Shown here: positions 1 to 12,200 of the stretch, one piece after another
Layout: each line of letters starts with the position of its first letter
Position numbering within the stretch: the stretch's first letter is position 1
NCBI RefSeq assembly: GCF_010820665.1
Contig: NZ_JAAIKC010000012.1
Coordinates: forward strand, 97,136-161,135
DNA: 64,000 nucleotides
Origin: Paenibacillus sp. SYP-B3998
GTDB taxonomy: Bacteria > Bacillota > Bacilli > Paenibacillales > NBRC-103111
Direction of reading: 5' to 3'
The notes under the pieces: model-generated
What the model saw: the letters and a program-made list of their open reading frames with translations, nothing else
The model's database searches: none
Told to the model about the DNA's origin: nothing
Made by a program: the position numbers and the translations under genes

Positions 1-3000
1 AGCATTTACACCACCAAATCCAAAAGCACTAACTCCAGCTCTTCGCGGTATATCCTTTTCTATACGATTCCATGGTTTGATCTTTTCGTTAATATAGAAG
101 GGACTATTGTTCAAGCTAATATACGGATTCAGTTCTTTAAAGTGAAGTGTACTCAGTAGTTTTTCATTTTTCATAGAGAGGAGCACCTTTATAACAGCCC
201 CAATCCCTGCGGCTGTCTCGAGATGACCAGTATTGGTCTTGAGGGAGCCTATAGCACAGTGAGGTTGTATAGATGAAATCCCATTTTTTCTGTACAATTC
301 ACTAAAAGCATTCTTAAGTCCCGTAACTTCAATGGGGTCCCCTAATTTGGTTCCTGTACTATGGGTTTCAATGTAACTTATTGTTGTCGGGTCTATTTTA
401 GCTTTTTGATACACCTCAACTAATAAATCTGATTGAGCATTCGCACTAGGAGCTGTCAAGGAGGCGCTTTTACCTTTATGATTCTCTGCTGAGCTTGTAA
501 TGAGCGCATAAATGTGATCCCCGTCAGATATGGCATCACTCATTCTTTTCAGTAATATCGCACCTACACCTTCACTTCGAACCGTACCATTTGCTTCTTT
601 GTCGAAAACTTTGCATTGTCCGTTATCGCTAAGCATCCCCGCAGCACTGAAAGCAAGATGAACCGATGGCGTAAGGATCACATTAACTCCACCTGCGATC
701 GCCATTTGGCATGATCCTCTCTGTATCGATTCCACGGCTTTATGAATCGCTACGAGCGAGCTTGAACATGCCGTATCTATAGGCTCACTCGGGCCATGTA
801 GGTTCAACATGGAGGATATTCGATTCACCAACATAAAAGGTGTTCTTCCCGTAAGTGCATAAGGATTATGCTCTACTAAGTGTTTATCCATAATTTGAGA
901 ATAATCCTGTGTTCCGATCCCAACAAATATTCCTGTCTTTGATCCTGATAAATCTGAAGGCTTATATCCAGCATCTTCAATAGTACTCCATGCTACCTGA
1001 AGGAATAGCCTATGCTGGGGATCCATCACTTCCGCTTCACGCGCTGATATGCCGAAGAAAGCTGCATCGAATTTATCGACTTCTTTCATAAACCCACCCC
1101 ATTTAACCTTGGGATCATCGAATGCTTTCCAATCAAACCGGTCTTGAGGAATTTCGGTAATAAGGTTTTTTTCCTCCTCGAGATTTTTCCAGAATTCGTC
1201 GAGGTTTTCAGACTGAGGAAAAATACCGTTCATACCTATAATAGCTATCGGCTCATCATCTATTCTGTCTCTTTGATATTCAGCGTCTTTTGTCTCGGGA
1301 TAAGAGAAACGTGACGGGGTTTTGAATCCGTCTGTTCTGATGATATCTTCTTCCTCAGAAGAACGAGAACGTAGAACCGGGTTTGTTGTTACACCTTTAT
1401 TCGATTTAGGCAGATCAGTCCTAGCCATGATGTCTTTTTGATAATAGATGCTGAGACTTTTTGCATATTTTCCACATAAATGATGCGCCAAAGACCTGAT
1501 AGTCGGTTGATCGAGTTCAAAGAAGATTGTCGGCATGACATCCAAATGATAATGATCATTGATTTTATTGGAAAATTCTGTATTGCTGATAGAATCGAAG
1601 CCATATTGCACCATATCTCGATCTATATCTACTTCCTGTATCTTCAGTAACGAAGAAGCCGTTTTTACCAGGAAGTTCTTAACGTTTTCGAATAATGCTT
1701 TATCATCGGTTTCCAATAGGGGTTGATGGGTTATTGTTCTCTTAGGTTCAGCTTCGATATTTCTAAACTCAGTGCTTTGTCTAATTTTTATGGGATCACC
1801 ATGATACACCATGATTTGACTATGTTTTTGTAATAGAGCTTTTTCTAAAGCATTTAATCCGACTTCGATTGAAACAGGGTGAATGCCCTTTATTGTTTTG
1901 AGCAACTTTAATGATGCTTCACTGATCCGCATTCCACCTTCTTCCCAAATCGGCCAGTTTATACTTACCGTCTTCCCCGAACACTTGTTCCACCTGTGCA
2001 GTTTTTCACGATACTCTGCATAGTAATTAAGAAAACTGTTCGCATATGCGTAATCCGACTGTCCTGCATTACCCAAGTGTGATATTGAAGAGAATAGAAT
2101 AAAGAAATCGAGAGATTCCTCCCTGGATGCTTCATCTAAAAATATTGTGCCATTAACTTTTGGGGAAAGCACAGCCTTCATTTCCTCATAAGTTTTATTC
2201 ATAATGAGATTATCATTAATAATTCCTGCACAATGGATGATGCCGTGAAGCGCATTGAATCGGCTGAGTGTTTGTATGAGCATTTTTTCTACATCTTCGC
2301 GTATGGATACGTCAGCCTTTAAATAGAACACTTCTGAACCTAAAGATTCCAGATCGGCAATGGCAGCCTTTTTGTCGTCATCCAGATTCGATCGACCAAC
2401 AAGCACTAATCTTGCTTTTAATGTTCTTGCGAGATATTTCGCTAATATGAGCCCCAATCCGCTCATACCTCCGGTTATTAGATAGACACCGTTATTTCTG
2501 TAAGGAATCGGTTTATCGGCCGTCTCTGTTTCAATATCATCCTCTCTTAATCGTTTGATAAAACGCCCTTCGTCCGTATAGCATATTTCATCGCCGTCTT
2601 CAGCTTCAAATTCAGACAGCAAAATATCTTTCAGATGAGTTGACTCTGACTTTTGTTGAATGATTTTAAAGAAAAATTTCGGATGTTCTATTCGAAGTGT
2701 TTTTGCAAAACCGCTGATCGCTCCACTGAGAGCCGAAGAAATATGGGCCTCATCTTTGTAGATCACTAATACCTTCACTTTTTCATTAGGGGTCTCTTCC
2801 ATAAGTGATCTGGTTAAATAAAATAACGAATAAATACCCTTTTGCATCAGATTTTCAATTTCGTTAGATGAAGTATTTCGCGACCACATGTGGACAATCT
2901 TATTGGGTATGATGTTTTTCTTTCTGAGATCAGCTAACAGTTTTCGATAATCGTCTTGCTGCATTGGATTAATCTCATAACTATTGTTTTGATAATCTTT

Positions 3001-6000
3001 GTAAGTTTCCCCCGGCTTTACGAGAATGATTGGATTGTCCGTTTTTAACCTGTCTCGAGTTTCTACACTGTCATCAAAAATGAGCAACGTTCCTAAAGGG
3101 TCTTCAGGTAACTCTTCAATGTTTGCCTTTTCCCACGAACTGTGATAATACACAGTGTCTAACCCTTCTGATTTTGAGGATACCGTTTCGGAAGCTGTCG
3201 TGATCGTTCTGATTGAATAATTCTTAATGGCGGCCAAAAGCTGACCTTGAGGATCAAAAAGTTTGATATTAAACTTTGTAGCGTCGGCCTTGTCAGACTC
3301 TCTATCCGCTAATGTCGCATACACGTAGCATTGCTTAGGAAATGTATTTATTATTTCTATCTCATCTATTGAAAATGGCATGAAAGGTGAGGGATCTTTC
3401 GCTTTCATCAGTCCGACTACGGTTTGTAGGCAGCCTTCTAACAAAGAGGGATGGAGGGTAAACTTGCTGAAATCGCTGTCTCTTCCAAGAGGCAGCTCTA
3501 TTCGTGATATCGCTTCTGAGTCGTTAAAGTAAATTTCTTTTATCGGTCTGAAGGTTGCACCGTATTGATAAACTGACCCAGCATCTGATTCATAAAATTC
3601 GGTATGACTGATGTAACCATTACATCTCTCTTTGCAAGCTTCAATATCAATCGTTTCATGCAATTTCGAGGTTTCTTTCTTTGTTGATGTTCCATTCACG
3701 TATTCCAGCTTTCCCTGTGAGTGAATGACTTTTTGCCCATTTTCTACTGTTCTTACTTTATATTCGATCTCATTTTCATGTGGGTAAAGCACGATATCAA
3801 CTTCACGAGACTCATCAACAATAATCGGGCGTGCCCAAATAATATTTTTAATCTTATGTATCTTCTGCTTCGTTGCCATCTCACCGGCCATTCTTCCCAT
3901 CTCGATATAGGTTACACCCGGCAAAACTTTCTTATTATTTATGATATGATCCAATAGAAAAAATTCTTCTCCTGACAGTGTTGTTGTATATTTCTGCTCC
4001 ATGAAATCCGATGTATTACGATCAATTAAGGGATGGAGTTTGTCAACAACCGCTTTTCCTTCTACTAATGCAATTGTCTTTGCTTCTGTTTCAACCTTCC
4101 AGTATTTTTCTTTAGCAAATGGATAGGTTGGCAGACTAACGCGACGTGGCTTACCCATATGATCATAAAGCAAACCCCAATCCAACTGAAATCCTTTTAC
4201 CCATAACATTGCTAGTTTCTGTATTTTGCCCTTTGTGATCCATTTTCTTATTAACTCGTTTGAATCTTCATCCTTTTCAAATAATGGAATGGCTTCTAGT
4301 GGTTGCTTAGCCTTTTTCTCAAAACAATTATCTATTTTCACCTTACCTTCCATATATGCCTCTAATTTTTGCATTAAATCATCGATATCCTTTACGACAA
4401 ATATAATCCGACTATCCATCGCTTCACGGCCAACTTGTAAGGTATATGCTATATTTTTTATATGATTGTGACGGTTATTATGACTTTGCAGAAATCGAAG
4501 GAGTTCGATCGCATATTCTTTAAGACGATCCTCATTTTTTGCGGATAACGGAATTAAGTAGGAATCATTAGGATTAGATTCTGAGAGACTTCCTAATCCA
4601 TTCGTCTCTGTATACTTCTCAAATATAGCATGCGCGTTTGTCCCTCCTATTCCGAATGAGCTCAACGCCGCCCGATGAGGAATAGGTTGATCTCCCAAGT
4701 CCTTTAGTTCATCTACCACATAAAATGGAGAATGACTAAAATCGATTTCCTGATTTGATTCCTTAAAATTAAGAGTTGGAGGAATCTGATTATTATAGAA
4801 ACTTAATGCGACCTTAATACTTCCAGCTAGACCTGCAGCAGTATCCAAATGTCCGATATTCGTTTTTACAGATCCTATCCCGCAAAACTGCTTTTTCATT
4901 GTGTATTTCTTATAGATGTGACTAAGCGCAGAAATTTCTATCGGGTCGCCTAATTTCGTGCCCGTTCCATGTGCTTCTACGTAACCAATGGTTTCAGGAT
5001 CAATCTTCGTCGATTCCAACACCCTCTGAATGACTTCTGCCTGACCTTTAGTACTCGGAGCATAAAATCCAACTTTATCTGATCCATCGTTATTGATATG
5101 AATACCTCTTAGCAGAGCATAAATGTTATCACCGTCATTTATCGCATTTATCGCATTTTTCAGTACGATTACCGCGACTCCTTCTCCTCCCACCATCCCA
5201 TCGGCTGAAGAGTCAAAAGCTTTTAAATGCCCATCACTTGAAAAATTCAATCCGGGTAGATGGACATATCCTGCATTTGTAGTGGCATGTATAGTCGATG
5301 CCCCAACTAAAGCGTACTCCACCTCTCCTGATCGCAGGCTTTGATACGCTGAATATAATCCTACTAAAGAGGAAGAACAATTCGAATGTACAGAGAAGCT
5401 CGGTCCTCTTAGTCCTAATTGGTAGGATATCATTGTCGGAATTGTCCCGTCTTGACCTAATATCCATGTTACATAGCTATTTGCATCCTCCAAAACAGTA
5501 ACCTTTTGTGAATCATTTGGCGCTTGGTAGAAGTTGTTGCTTGAGGACATATATACGGCTGTGTTCGGTATTTCCTTTGAAATATATCCAGCATCCTCTA
5601 TTGCTTTCCATGAATTAAGCAATAAGAGCCTCATCTGCGGATCCATGAACTCCGCATCCTTTGGTGATATTTTAAAAAACTCAGGATCAAATAACTCTTT
5701 TCCTTCAATTGTTAATTGAATGGGCACATAGTTGGGATTCTCTATCATTTCTTTAGGTATGTTTAACTCTTTCAGCTCTTCTGGGGAAAGATGTTTGACA
5801 CTTTCTTTCCCTGCCCGTAAGTTTTGCCAGAATTCATTGTAGTTATTTGCTTCAGGGAATTGGCATGATATTCCAATGATTGCTACACTATCTTCATAGT
5901 ACTCAGGGTATGATGTTATTTTGTTTTCCTTCTTGTAATCGTTTACGTTTTGATTTTTCTCTTCATAGGTGAAACGATCCTGATTTTTTGATTCCGAAAT

Positions 6001-9000
6001 ATATTTACTGATGTCTCTGATATTAGAGTATTCGAATATTGTAGTTACCTTTATATCACAGTCCAACTTCTGGCTGATTCTTTCCGCTACAGTAACCGCG
6101 GTGAAAGAGTCTCCTCCTACTTCAAAAAAACCGTCTGCAATGTTTATTTCATCAACGCCAATAACATCTTTCCATATCTCAACGATTATATTTTCTGTCT
6201 CAGACGCAGTGATATCGTTTTTTTCTTTAATCGGTTGAGTAACTTTACGTTTGGACAGCTCTAATCTGTTTACTTTTCCGTTTGGTGTTAAGGGTATGGA
6301 TTCAAGCTCTGTAAACACACTTGGAACCATATGAACCGGAAGCCATTTTTTCAAATAACTACGTAACTCTTTGGTATCGAGATTATTTTTTTTGTGACTC
6401 TGATCTTTGCACACATAAAACGCTCTTAGCTGCTTATTCTCATGATGTTCATTTATTACGACTGTACTTTCTTGAATTCCCGGAAACATGTTCAATCTCG
6501 TTTCAATTTCATCAAATTCTATTCGAAATCCGTGCAGCTTAACCTGATTATCGATACGTCCCAGAAATTCTATCTCACCGCAAGCCAGCCATCTTGCTGA
6601 ATCTCCTGTCTTGTAAAGCTTTGTCCCAGGATGAAAAGGATTGTCTATAAACCGCTCCTCTGTAAGCTCAGGTAAATTTAGATATCCCCGAGCTAACCCA
6701 TCACCTGCTATATATAGCTCTCCTACAACACTAATCGGGACCGGCATCATGTGTTTATTTAGGATATAAATTTGTGTATTAGCAATAGGTTTTCCTATAG
6801 TGATAGGTTCATTTCTCTTGATCTGTTTAATGGTTGACCAAATAGTCGTTTCCGTGGGGCCAAACATATTCCATACTTCACTGTGTGTTTCAGTAAAATA
6901 CTGTTTTAACCTTTCCGGAAGGGCTTCTCCTCCACAGAGAATTTTGATTCTCTCTTCATTCCTCCAGCCGATCAGATAAAGTGCCGTCCAAGTGGCGGGA
7001 GTCGCTTGCATAATTGTCGGTTTAATGGTTTGAATTTCCTGTTTAAGCCTTTCAACGTTTTTCTGCTTGGCTGTACTGCAGATATAACATTCTGCTCCTT
7101 TGATCAAGGGCAAATACAATTCCAAGCCAGCAATATCAAAACAATAGGTTGTGACTGCGAATAATTTATCTTCAGATGTTAAGCCTGGTTCATTCCCCAT
7201 TGTTAGTAAAAAATTGGTCAATGCTGAATGTGGAATCATAACTCCTTTTGGATTCCCTGTACTTCCAGACGTATATAACACATAGGCTAAGTTATCTGGT
7301 CCCACTTCTCTTTTCAATTGCTCCTGTTGGGACACCGTTTGTTCAATTGTATCCCAATAAGTATCCAAAGGAATTGCTTTGACGTTATCTCCTAACAAGT
7401 CTTTCATTTTAGTCATTAGAGTCAACTGACTTAAAACAATGGATACTTTGCTATCCTGGATCATGTACGCTAAGCGTTCAGTCGGATACTCAGGATCTAA
7501 GGGTACATATGCACCGCCTGCTTTAAGAATCCCCAACAAGCCTACAATCATATGTAATGACCGTTCTACACTTATTCCTACTAGGCTATCAGGCTTCACA
7601 CCTTGTTTCTGCAGGTAGATTGCCAATTTTGTGCTTCTGTCATCCAATTCCCGGTAGGTTAACGATTCGTTTTCATAACTAACAGCTACCGCTTCGGGGG
7701 TCTTCTTCACCTGTTCTTCGAATAATTGTTGTACACATTTATCCTTCGAATACTCTCTCTCTGTTGCATTCCAATCAATAAGTATCGTTTTCTCTTCTTC
7801 TGCTGAAAGCAGCGGATATTCTTTGGGGGTCAATTCCGGATTCTTGATAACTCCTTCTGTTAATCTAACAAAATTTTCGCTAATCCGATTGATAGTGGAA
7901 GTATGATATAGGTTAGGATTGTATTTCATATTTAAGAGGAACTCATTTTCACGTTCAAAAACTTCTAATGTAAGTTCATATTCTCCTTCTTGATGGATCT
8001 CTTCTAAAAGCTCTATATGAAGAGTGTTTTGGTAATGACTGAGCTCTGGCAAACTGTTGGATGGAATGAAATTTTGATAAAAATAGCCAACTTGGAATAC
8101 AGGAGAGTTCAATAGCGTTCGTGGTAAGTTCAATTCTTTTACGATGGCAGGAAACGGATAATCTGCATGATCCATTCCGTCAAGCATCGACAACTGCAAT
8201 TGTTTGATAAACTGCAAAAAATGTTGAGTTTCTTCGATTCGGCTTCGTATTGGAATCATATTGATAAAATAGCCAATTAAAGATTCAAATCGATCAGCAG
8301 GTCTTCCCGAACTCGCCATCCCAACAATAATATCATCCTGGTTTGAATATTGATGCAGCAGAACTTTCAAAATACCTAGAAAAAAAGTAGGTAAACTAAT
8401 TCGTTGTAACTTAGAAAAAGATTTAATCTTATTAGTTAGTTCAGATGGAATGAAAACACGATGTGTCTCTCCTTTAAAAGCTGTTTGTGAATGACGCGTG
8501 CGATCTGTAGGGAGCTCTAAATTCGGCAAAACTCCTGATAACTGTTGTTTCCAATAAGCGCGATGTTCTTCCCCTCTCTTGCTTGACAGCATCTCTTGTT
8601 CCCAATCAATAAAATCATTGTAGGTTGAAGAGGAGGAATTCCTTATTAATGGAATACCCCTAGTGAGATCAAGATAGGCATCCAATAATGGCTTTAATAA
8701 TATGGCTATAGAGATACCATCAAAAATAATATGATGGACATTAATTAACACAATATGCTCTTCCTCTAATCCCTTGAATAAATGAACACGCATTAATGGA
8801 CCTTTATTTAGGGAAAAAGGCTCACTTGCTATTTTTTTAATGTAAGGAAGTATGTCTTCACTTTTAAGATTAGAAATATCTTCTTTATCGAAATAAAGTG
8901 CTTGCGACTGCTGAATAATTTGATAGGGAATTCCATTTTCTTCTTCTATCACTGTTTTTAAAATCGGATTTTGCTCTACAATATAATGAAGAGCTTGCTT

Positions 9001-9222
9001 AAATAAATCAACATCAATTCTCTCGCGAATTCGGAAGCAAATTGGAAGATTGTACGCACTCATTCCAGGAGAAACCTTCTCCAGTACCCATAACCCTTTC
9101 TGACCTTCGGATAACGGCTTCCTATTAAAAGATTGATACTTAAGCTCGTGAAGTTTTTTAAGTAATTCAGTTGTTGATAATTCGCCTTCTTTATAATTGA
9201 TTAAAATATCTTTAGCTATCAT
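1..9222 (-). CDS. Hybrid NRPS/trans-AT PKS, ORF4 (C-A(Gly)-PCP-KS8-DH-KR-ACP-KS9..., runs off left edge)
   Basis: This synthase is open at the window edge, with at least 3074 codons. It starts with ATG at 9222, four bases inside the end of ORF3, so the two are translationally coupled. Domains by approximate residue: condensation 15-440 with an intact HHIIFDG motif near 163; adenylation 470-990 with YTSGSTGNPKG near 650; PCP with GGDSF near 1039; KS8 1113-1530 (Cys 1282, HGTGT and NIGH present); DH 1720-2010; KR 2250-2430 (SDYAYAN); ACP with YGFDS near 2541; KS9 from 2658, cut by the edge just after FGFGGVNA. Read against GrsA, the A-domain code is D-I-L-Q-L-G-M-I-W-K, which I recognise as glycine type. 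The DH has Asn for Gly in HxxxGxxxxP and Glu for the catalytic Asp (HPSLLEG), so its activity is doubtful. No AT domain is present. Inferred role: adds glycine, then polyketide extension. Confidence 0.93.
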   Translation of the reverse strand, partial: MIAKDILINYKEGELSTTELLKKLHELKYQSFNRKPLSEGQKGLWVLEKVSPGMSAYNLPICFRIRERIDVDLFKQALHYIVEQNPILKTVIEEENGIPYQIIQQSQALYFDKEDISNLKSEDILPYIKKIASEPFSLNKGPLMRVHLFKGLEEEHIVLINVHHIIFDGISIAILLKPLLDAYLDLTRGIPLIRNSSSSTYNDFIDWEQEMLSSKRGEEHRAYWKQQLSGVLPNLELPTDRTRHSQTAFKGETHRVFIPSELTNKIKSFSKLQRISLPTFFLGILKVLLHQYSNQDDIIVGMASSGRPADRFESLIGYFINMIPIRSRIEETQHFLQFIKQLQLSMLDGMDHADYPFPAIVKELNLPRTLLNSPVFQVGYFYQNFIPSNSLPELSHYQNTLHIELLEEIHQEGEYELTLEVFERENEFLLNMKYNPNLYHTSTINRISENFVRLTEGVIKNPELTPKEYPLLSAEEEKTILIDWNATEREYSKDKCVQQLFEEQVKKTPEAVAVSYENESLTYRELDDRSTKLAIYLQKQGVKPDSLVGISVERSLHMIVGLLGILKAGGAYVPLDPEYPTERLAYMIQDSKVSIVLSQLTLMTKMKDLLGDNVKAIPLDTYWDTIEQTVSQQEQLKREVGPDNLAYVLYTSGSTGNPKGVMIPHSALTNFLLTMGNEPGLTSEDKLFAVTTYCFDIAGLELYLPLIKGAECYICSTAKQKNVERLKQEIQTIKPTIMQATPATWTALYLIGWRNEERIKILCGGEALPERLKQYFTETHSEVWNMFGPTETTIWSTIKQIKRNEPITIGKPIANTQIYILNKHMMPVPISVVGELYIAGDGLARGYLNLPELTEERFIDNPFHPGTKLYKTGDSARWLACGEIEFLGRIDNQVKLHGFRIEFDEIETRLNMFPGIQESTVVINEHHENKQLRAFYVCKDQSHKKNNLDTKELRSYLKKWLPVHMVPSVFTELESIPLTPNGKVNRLELSKRKVTQPIKEKNDITASETENIIVEIWKDVIGVDEINIADGFFEVGGDSFTAVTVAERISQKLDCDIKVTTIFEYSNIRDISKYISESKNQDRFTYEEKNQNVNDYKKENKITSYPEYYEDSVAIIGISCQFPEANNYNEFWQNLRAGKESVKHLSPEELKELNIPKEMIENPNYVPIQLTIEGKELFDPEFFKISPKDAEFMDPQMRLLLLNSWKAIEDAGYISKEIPNTAVYMSSSNNFYQAPNDSQKVTVLEDANSYVTWILGQDGTIPTMISYQLGLRGPSFSVHSNCSSSLVGLYSAYQSLRSGEVEYALVGASTIHATTNAGYVHLPGLNFSSDGHLKAFDSSADGMVGGEGVAVIVLKNAINAINDGDNIYALLRGIHINNDGSDKVGFYAPSTKGQAEVIQRVLESTKIDPETIGYVEAHGTGTKLGDPIEISALSHIYKKYTMKKQFCGIGSVKTNIGHLDTAAGLAGSIKVALSFYNNQIPPTLNFKESNQEIDFSHSPFYVVDELKDLGDQPIPHRAALSSFGIGGTNAHAIFEKYTETNGLGSLSESNPNDSYLIPLSAKNEDRLKEYAIELLRFLQSHNNRHNHIKNIAYTLQVGREAMDSRIIFVVKDIDDLMQKLEAYMEGKVKIDNCFEKKAKQPLEAIPLFEKDEDSNELIRKWITKGKIQKLAMLWVKGFQLDWGLLYDHMGKPRRVSLPTYPFAKEKYWKVETEAKTIALVEGKAVVDKLHPLIDRNTSDFMEQKYTTTLSGEEFFLLDHIINNKKVLPGVTYIEMGRMAGEMATKQKIHKIKNIIWARPIIVDESREVDIVLYPHENEIEYKVRTVENGQKVIHSQGKLEYVNGTSTKKETSKLHETIDIEACKERCNGYISHTEFYESDAGSVYQYGATFRPIKEIYFNDSEAISRIELPLGRDSDFSKFTLHPSLLEGCLQTVVGLMKAKDPSPFMPFSIDEIEIINTFPKQCYVYATLADRESDKADATKFNIKLFDPQGQLLAAIKNYSIRTITTASETVSSKSEGLDTVYYHSSWEKANIEELPEDPLGTLLIFDDSVETRDRLKTDNPIILVKPGETYKDYQNNSYEINPMQQDDYRKLLADLRKKNIIPNKIVHMWSRNTSSNEIENLMQKGIYSLFYLTRSLMEETPNEKVKVLVIYKDEAHISSALSGAISGFAKTLRIEHPKFFFKIIQQKSESTHLKDILLSEFEAEDGDEICYTDEGRFIKRLREDDIETETADKPIPYRNNGVYLITGGMSGLGLILAKYLARTLKARLVLVGRSNLDDDKKAAIADLESLGSEVFYLKADVSIREDVEKMLIQTLSRFNALHGIIHCAGIINDNLIMNKTYEEMKAVLSPKVNGTIFLDEASREESLDFFILFSSISHLGNAGQSDYAYANSFLNYYAEYREKLHRWNKCSGKTVSINWPIWEEGGMRISEASLKLLKTIKGIHPVSIEVGLNALEKALLQKHSQIMVYHGDPIKIRQSTEFRNIEAEPKRTITHQPLLETDDKALFENVKNFLVKTASSLLKIQEVDIDRDMVQYGFDSISNTEFSNKINDHYHLDVMPTIFFELDQPTIRSLAHHLCGKYAKSLSIYYQKDIMARTDLPKSNKGVTTNPVLRSRSSEEEDIIRTDGFKTPSRFSYPETKDAEYQRDRIDDEPIAIIGMNGIFPQSENLDEFWKNLEEEKNLITEIPQDRFDWKAFDDPKVKWGGFMKEVDKFDAAFFGISAREAEVMDPQHRLFLQVAWSTIEDAGYKPSDLSGSKTGIFVGIGTQDYSQIMDKHLVEHNPYALTGRTPFMLVNRISSMLNLHGPSEPIDTACSSSLVAIHKAVESIQRGSCQMAIAGGVNVILTPSVHLAFSAAGMLSDNGQCKVFDKEANGTVRSEGVGAILLKRMSDAISDGDHIYALITSSAENHKGKSASLTAPSANAQSDLLVEVYQKAKIDPTTISYIETHSTGTKLGDPIEVTGLKNAFSELYRKNGISSIQPHCAIGSLKTNTGHLETAAGIGAVIKVLLSMKNEKLLSTLHFKELNPYISLNNSPFYINEKIKPWNRIEKDIPRRAGVSAFGFGGVNA

Positions 9223-12200
9223 ATCCTACCAACTCCTACGCTTTTTTCTACTTCATCAAGATCTATCATTCCCCGGACATATTTCTCCATAGCTTCGATG
9301 ACTTCTTTATCCTTGTATTCGCTCTTATTTAAAGCGGATTTTCCAATCTTGTTCTCTTTATCGTGAAGATGGCTACCAATAGGATCAGTTTCTAGTTTTT
9401 CGATCAGGTAAGTCGTTAATGAACTAATCGTCGGGTATTGTAGTAAGTCTCGACCTGAAATACTGAACTGAAAATGTTTTTCAAAATCTCGAATAAATTG
9501 CATGATAAGAATAGAATCTACTCCATAGTCTTGAATATATTTATTCAATTTAATCTCTTCTTTAGGAATATCCAGTTTCCCTGAAAAAAAGTTTACTATA
9601 TATCCCTCTATCATTTGTTGTGTTGATTTGCCGGTGTTTGCATTTAGCAGATCTTTTTCATTAACCCATTCATCTTTTTCTGTTGTTATCCAATAACGCT
9701 CATTTTTAAAAGGATACGTTGGTAGAGAAATTCTCCGACCATCTTCCGTCTCATATAAAGATTCCCATGTCATTTTGCCACCTTTGGTCCAGTGCATGGC
9801 TATTATTTCGAGATTGTTTTTCTTAACAAACTCTTGCAACAGTGCTTCTTCATATTTAATAGATGACAAAGCTTGCGCTTTTAAATAACCGTCCTCTACG
9901 TTCCCGGTAAAAAAGGGGACAGAGCTCTCTATCTCATTTTTAGCTTGAACAGAATTTAAATAGTTATTCATAGCCTGAATAAGCTCATCTTTACTCGTTG
10001 CCACGATTGCCAATCGGCATGCCATAGCCTCCCGTCCTACTTGAAGCGTATAGGCAATATCAGACAATAAAATCTTGTCATTACATTCGATGTATTCGAG
10101 TAGCTTTTTTACAACTACCTGCAATCGCTCATTATCCGTAGCTGAAAATATAAAAATCCGGCTTTGATGAATAGATTTATGTTTATTCCTTTCCTCCGGG
10201 GGTTTAATGTACTCTTCAATGACAGCAAATGCATTTGTTCCACTATTCGCTGAAGTACTAATCGCCCCTAGTCTTGGTTGATTTTTTTGCCTTGTCCATG
10301 GTTGATCGCTTGTACTTGCTATAAATGGAGTTTTAGAAAAATCAATATTTTCGTTACTATTTTTATAGTTATGCAATCCTAGAATAGTTTGTTCTTTCAT
10401 TGCCATCAACATGGTTAATAAACTGACTATTCCTGAAGCAGCAAAGGTATGTCCGATTAATGGTTTTATAGAACCGATAGAACAATACTGCTCGTTTGAA
10501 TATTTACTAAATGCTTTTCTTAATCCGTCTATTTCCGCAGCATCTCCTAGTTTAGTACCCACGCTACTTGCAATCGTATATTGGATGTTTAATGGGTCAA
10601 TTTGATATTTATCAAATGTATTATTTATCAATTCTGCTTGCCTTAATGGATTTGGTGACATTATTCCATGGCCTTTGCCGTTATAATTGACCCCGCTTCC
10701 TTTAATACATCCATATATCTGGTCTTTATCACGAATTGCCTTTGATAAAGGCTTCAACAAAACAACTGCAACTGCTTCACTAGGCACTAAACCGTCAGCA
10801 CGATCATCAAATACATAAGACTTCCCGGTAGGAGAGAGTAAATCGAGCATACTCATACCTACATGTACCATTGGAGAAACGAACAAGTTTATCCCTCCAA
10901 CTAAAGCCATTTCACAATCATCGTGACGTAAGGCCTGACATGCTTGATGTAATGCAACTAGACCGGAAGAACATGATGCGGTTATCGATAAATTTGGCCC
11001 CGTTAAATCTAAAGCATATGCAATACGAGCAGATAAGACAGCATTTTGATTGCTGTAAAACTGTCCCTCTTGCCTCACCATAAATCCATATTCACCTTCT
11101 TCAATACCGACATACACGCCACACGATTTCCCTTTGATTAGCTCGCCCATATACCCTGCATCCTCTAACGCATGCCAAGCTTCTTCTAAAAACAATCGCT
11201 GGCATGGATCCATGATATGGGCTTCCTTAGGAGATATTTTAAAAAATAAAGGATCAAATCGATCTATATTTGTAAGAAATCCCCCCCATTTAGAATTGCT
11301 TTTTCCTATTTCATTATGAGAATCTCCGTAATACTCTCGCCAATCCCAACGATCTTTCGGAACTTCTGTAATACATTCTTTTCTATCCTTCAGATTGTTC
11401 CAAAGACTCTCCACCGTGTCCGCTTGGGGGAATCTTCCGCTGATCCCTATAATTGCAATGGGTTCAGATATTTTTTCAAAAGGATTGTTTATTATGTCTC
11501 TGTCTAATCCGTTTTTTTCTTCTTTTTGCGTCTCTGGGTGGAGAGAGGCTTGCGGGGTATTTTTTTCTGTTTTTTCATTATAAAATTGTTCTATTGTTTC
11601 TTTGTGGTCCAACATAAAGTATTCTATTATTTTTCCTATCGTTGAATACCCTAATAACGATGAAGGCGTTATATCAATCCCGTAGAAATCTGCTATCATT
11701 CCGGCAAATTCAAATAAATTGATGGAGTCAAATCCGTATTCGATCAAATGTTCTTCAACATCCAATTTCTCGACCGGCAAATTATGCAATTTGCTTATCA
11801 TTTCTTTTAGATCCCGTTCCACGAACTGTTCAATGGCGAATCCTTGCATTTCTTTTGGTTGAACTCTACTTATGTCGGAGTTGCCTGTATCAACCCGAAC
11901 TGTTTTCGTAGTCTGTTCCCGGTTTAATCTTAAAAACCGATATACCATGCTCTTTTGTCCTACCATTACAAGGTGCTGCGTTTGGGGTTGCGTTAAAATC
12001 TTTTCAAATATTGATACTCCTTCTTCTGTTTCCAAATAACGTTGGCCACTTGACTTTAAATACATTTCGTTATCATCTTGGGCTAATCCCATACCTCCGT
12101 CTCGCCATAACGGCCAATTGACAACTACCGTCTTACTTAATACTTCCTTTTGATCTTCCAACTTATTTTTATAACGGGTATATGCCATTTGAAAACGATT

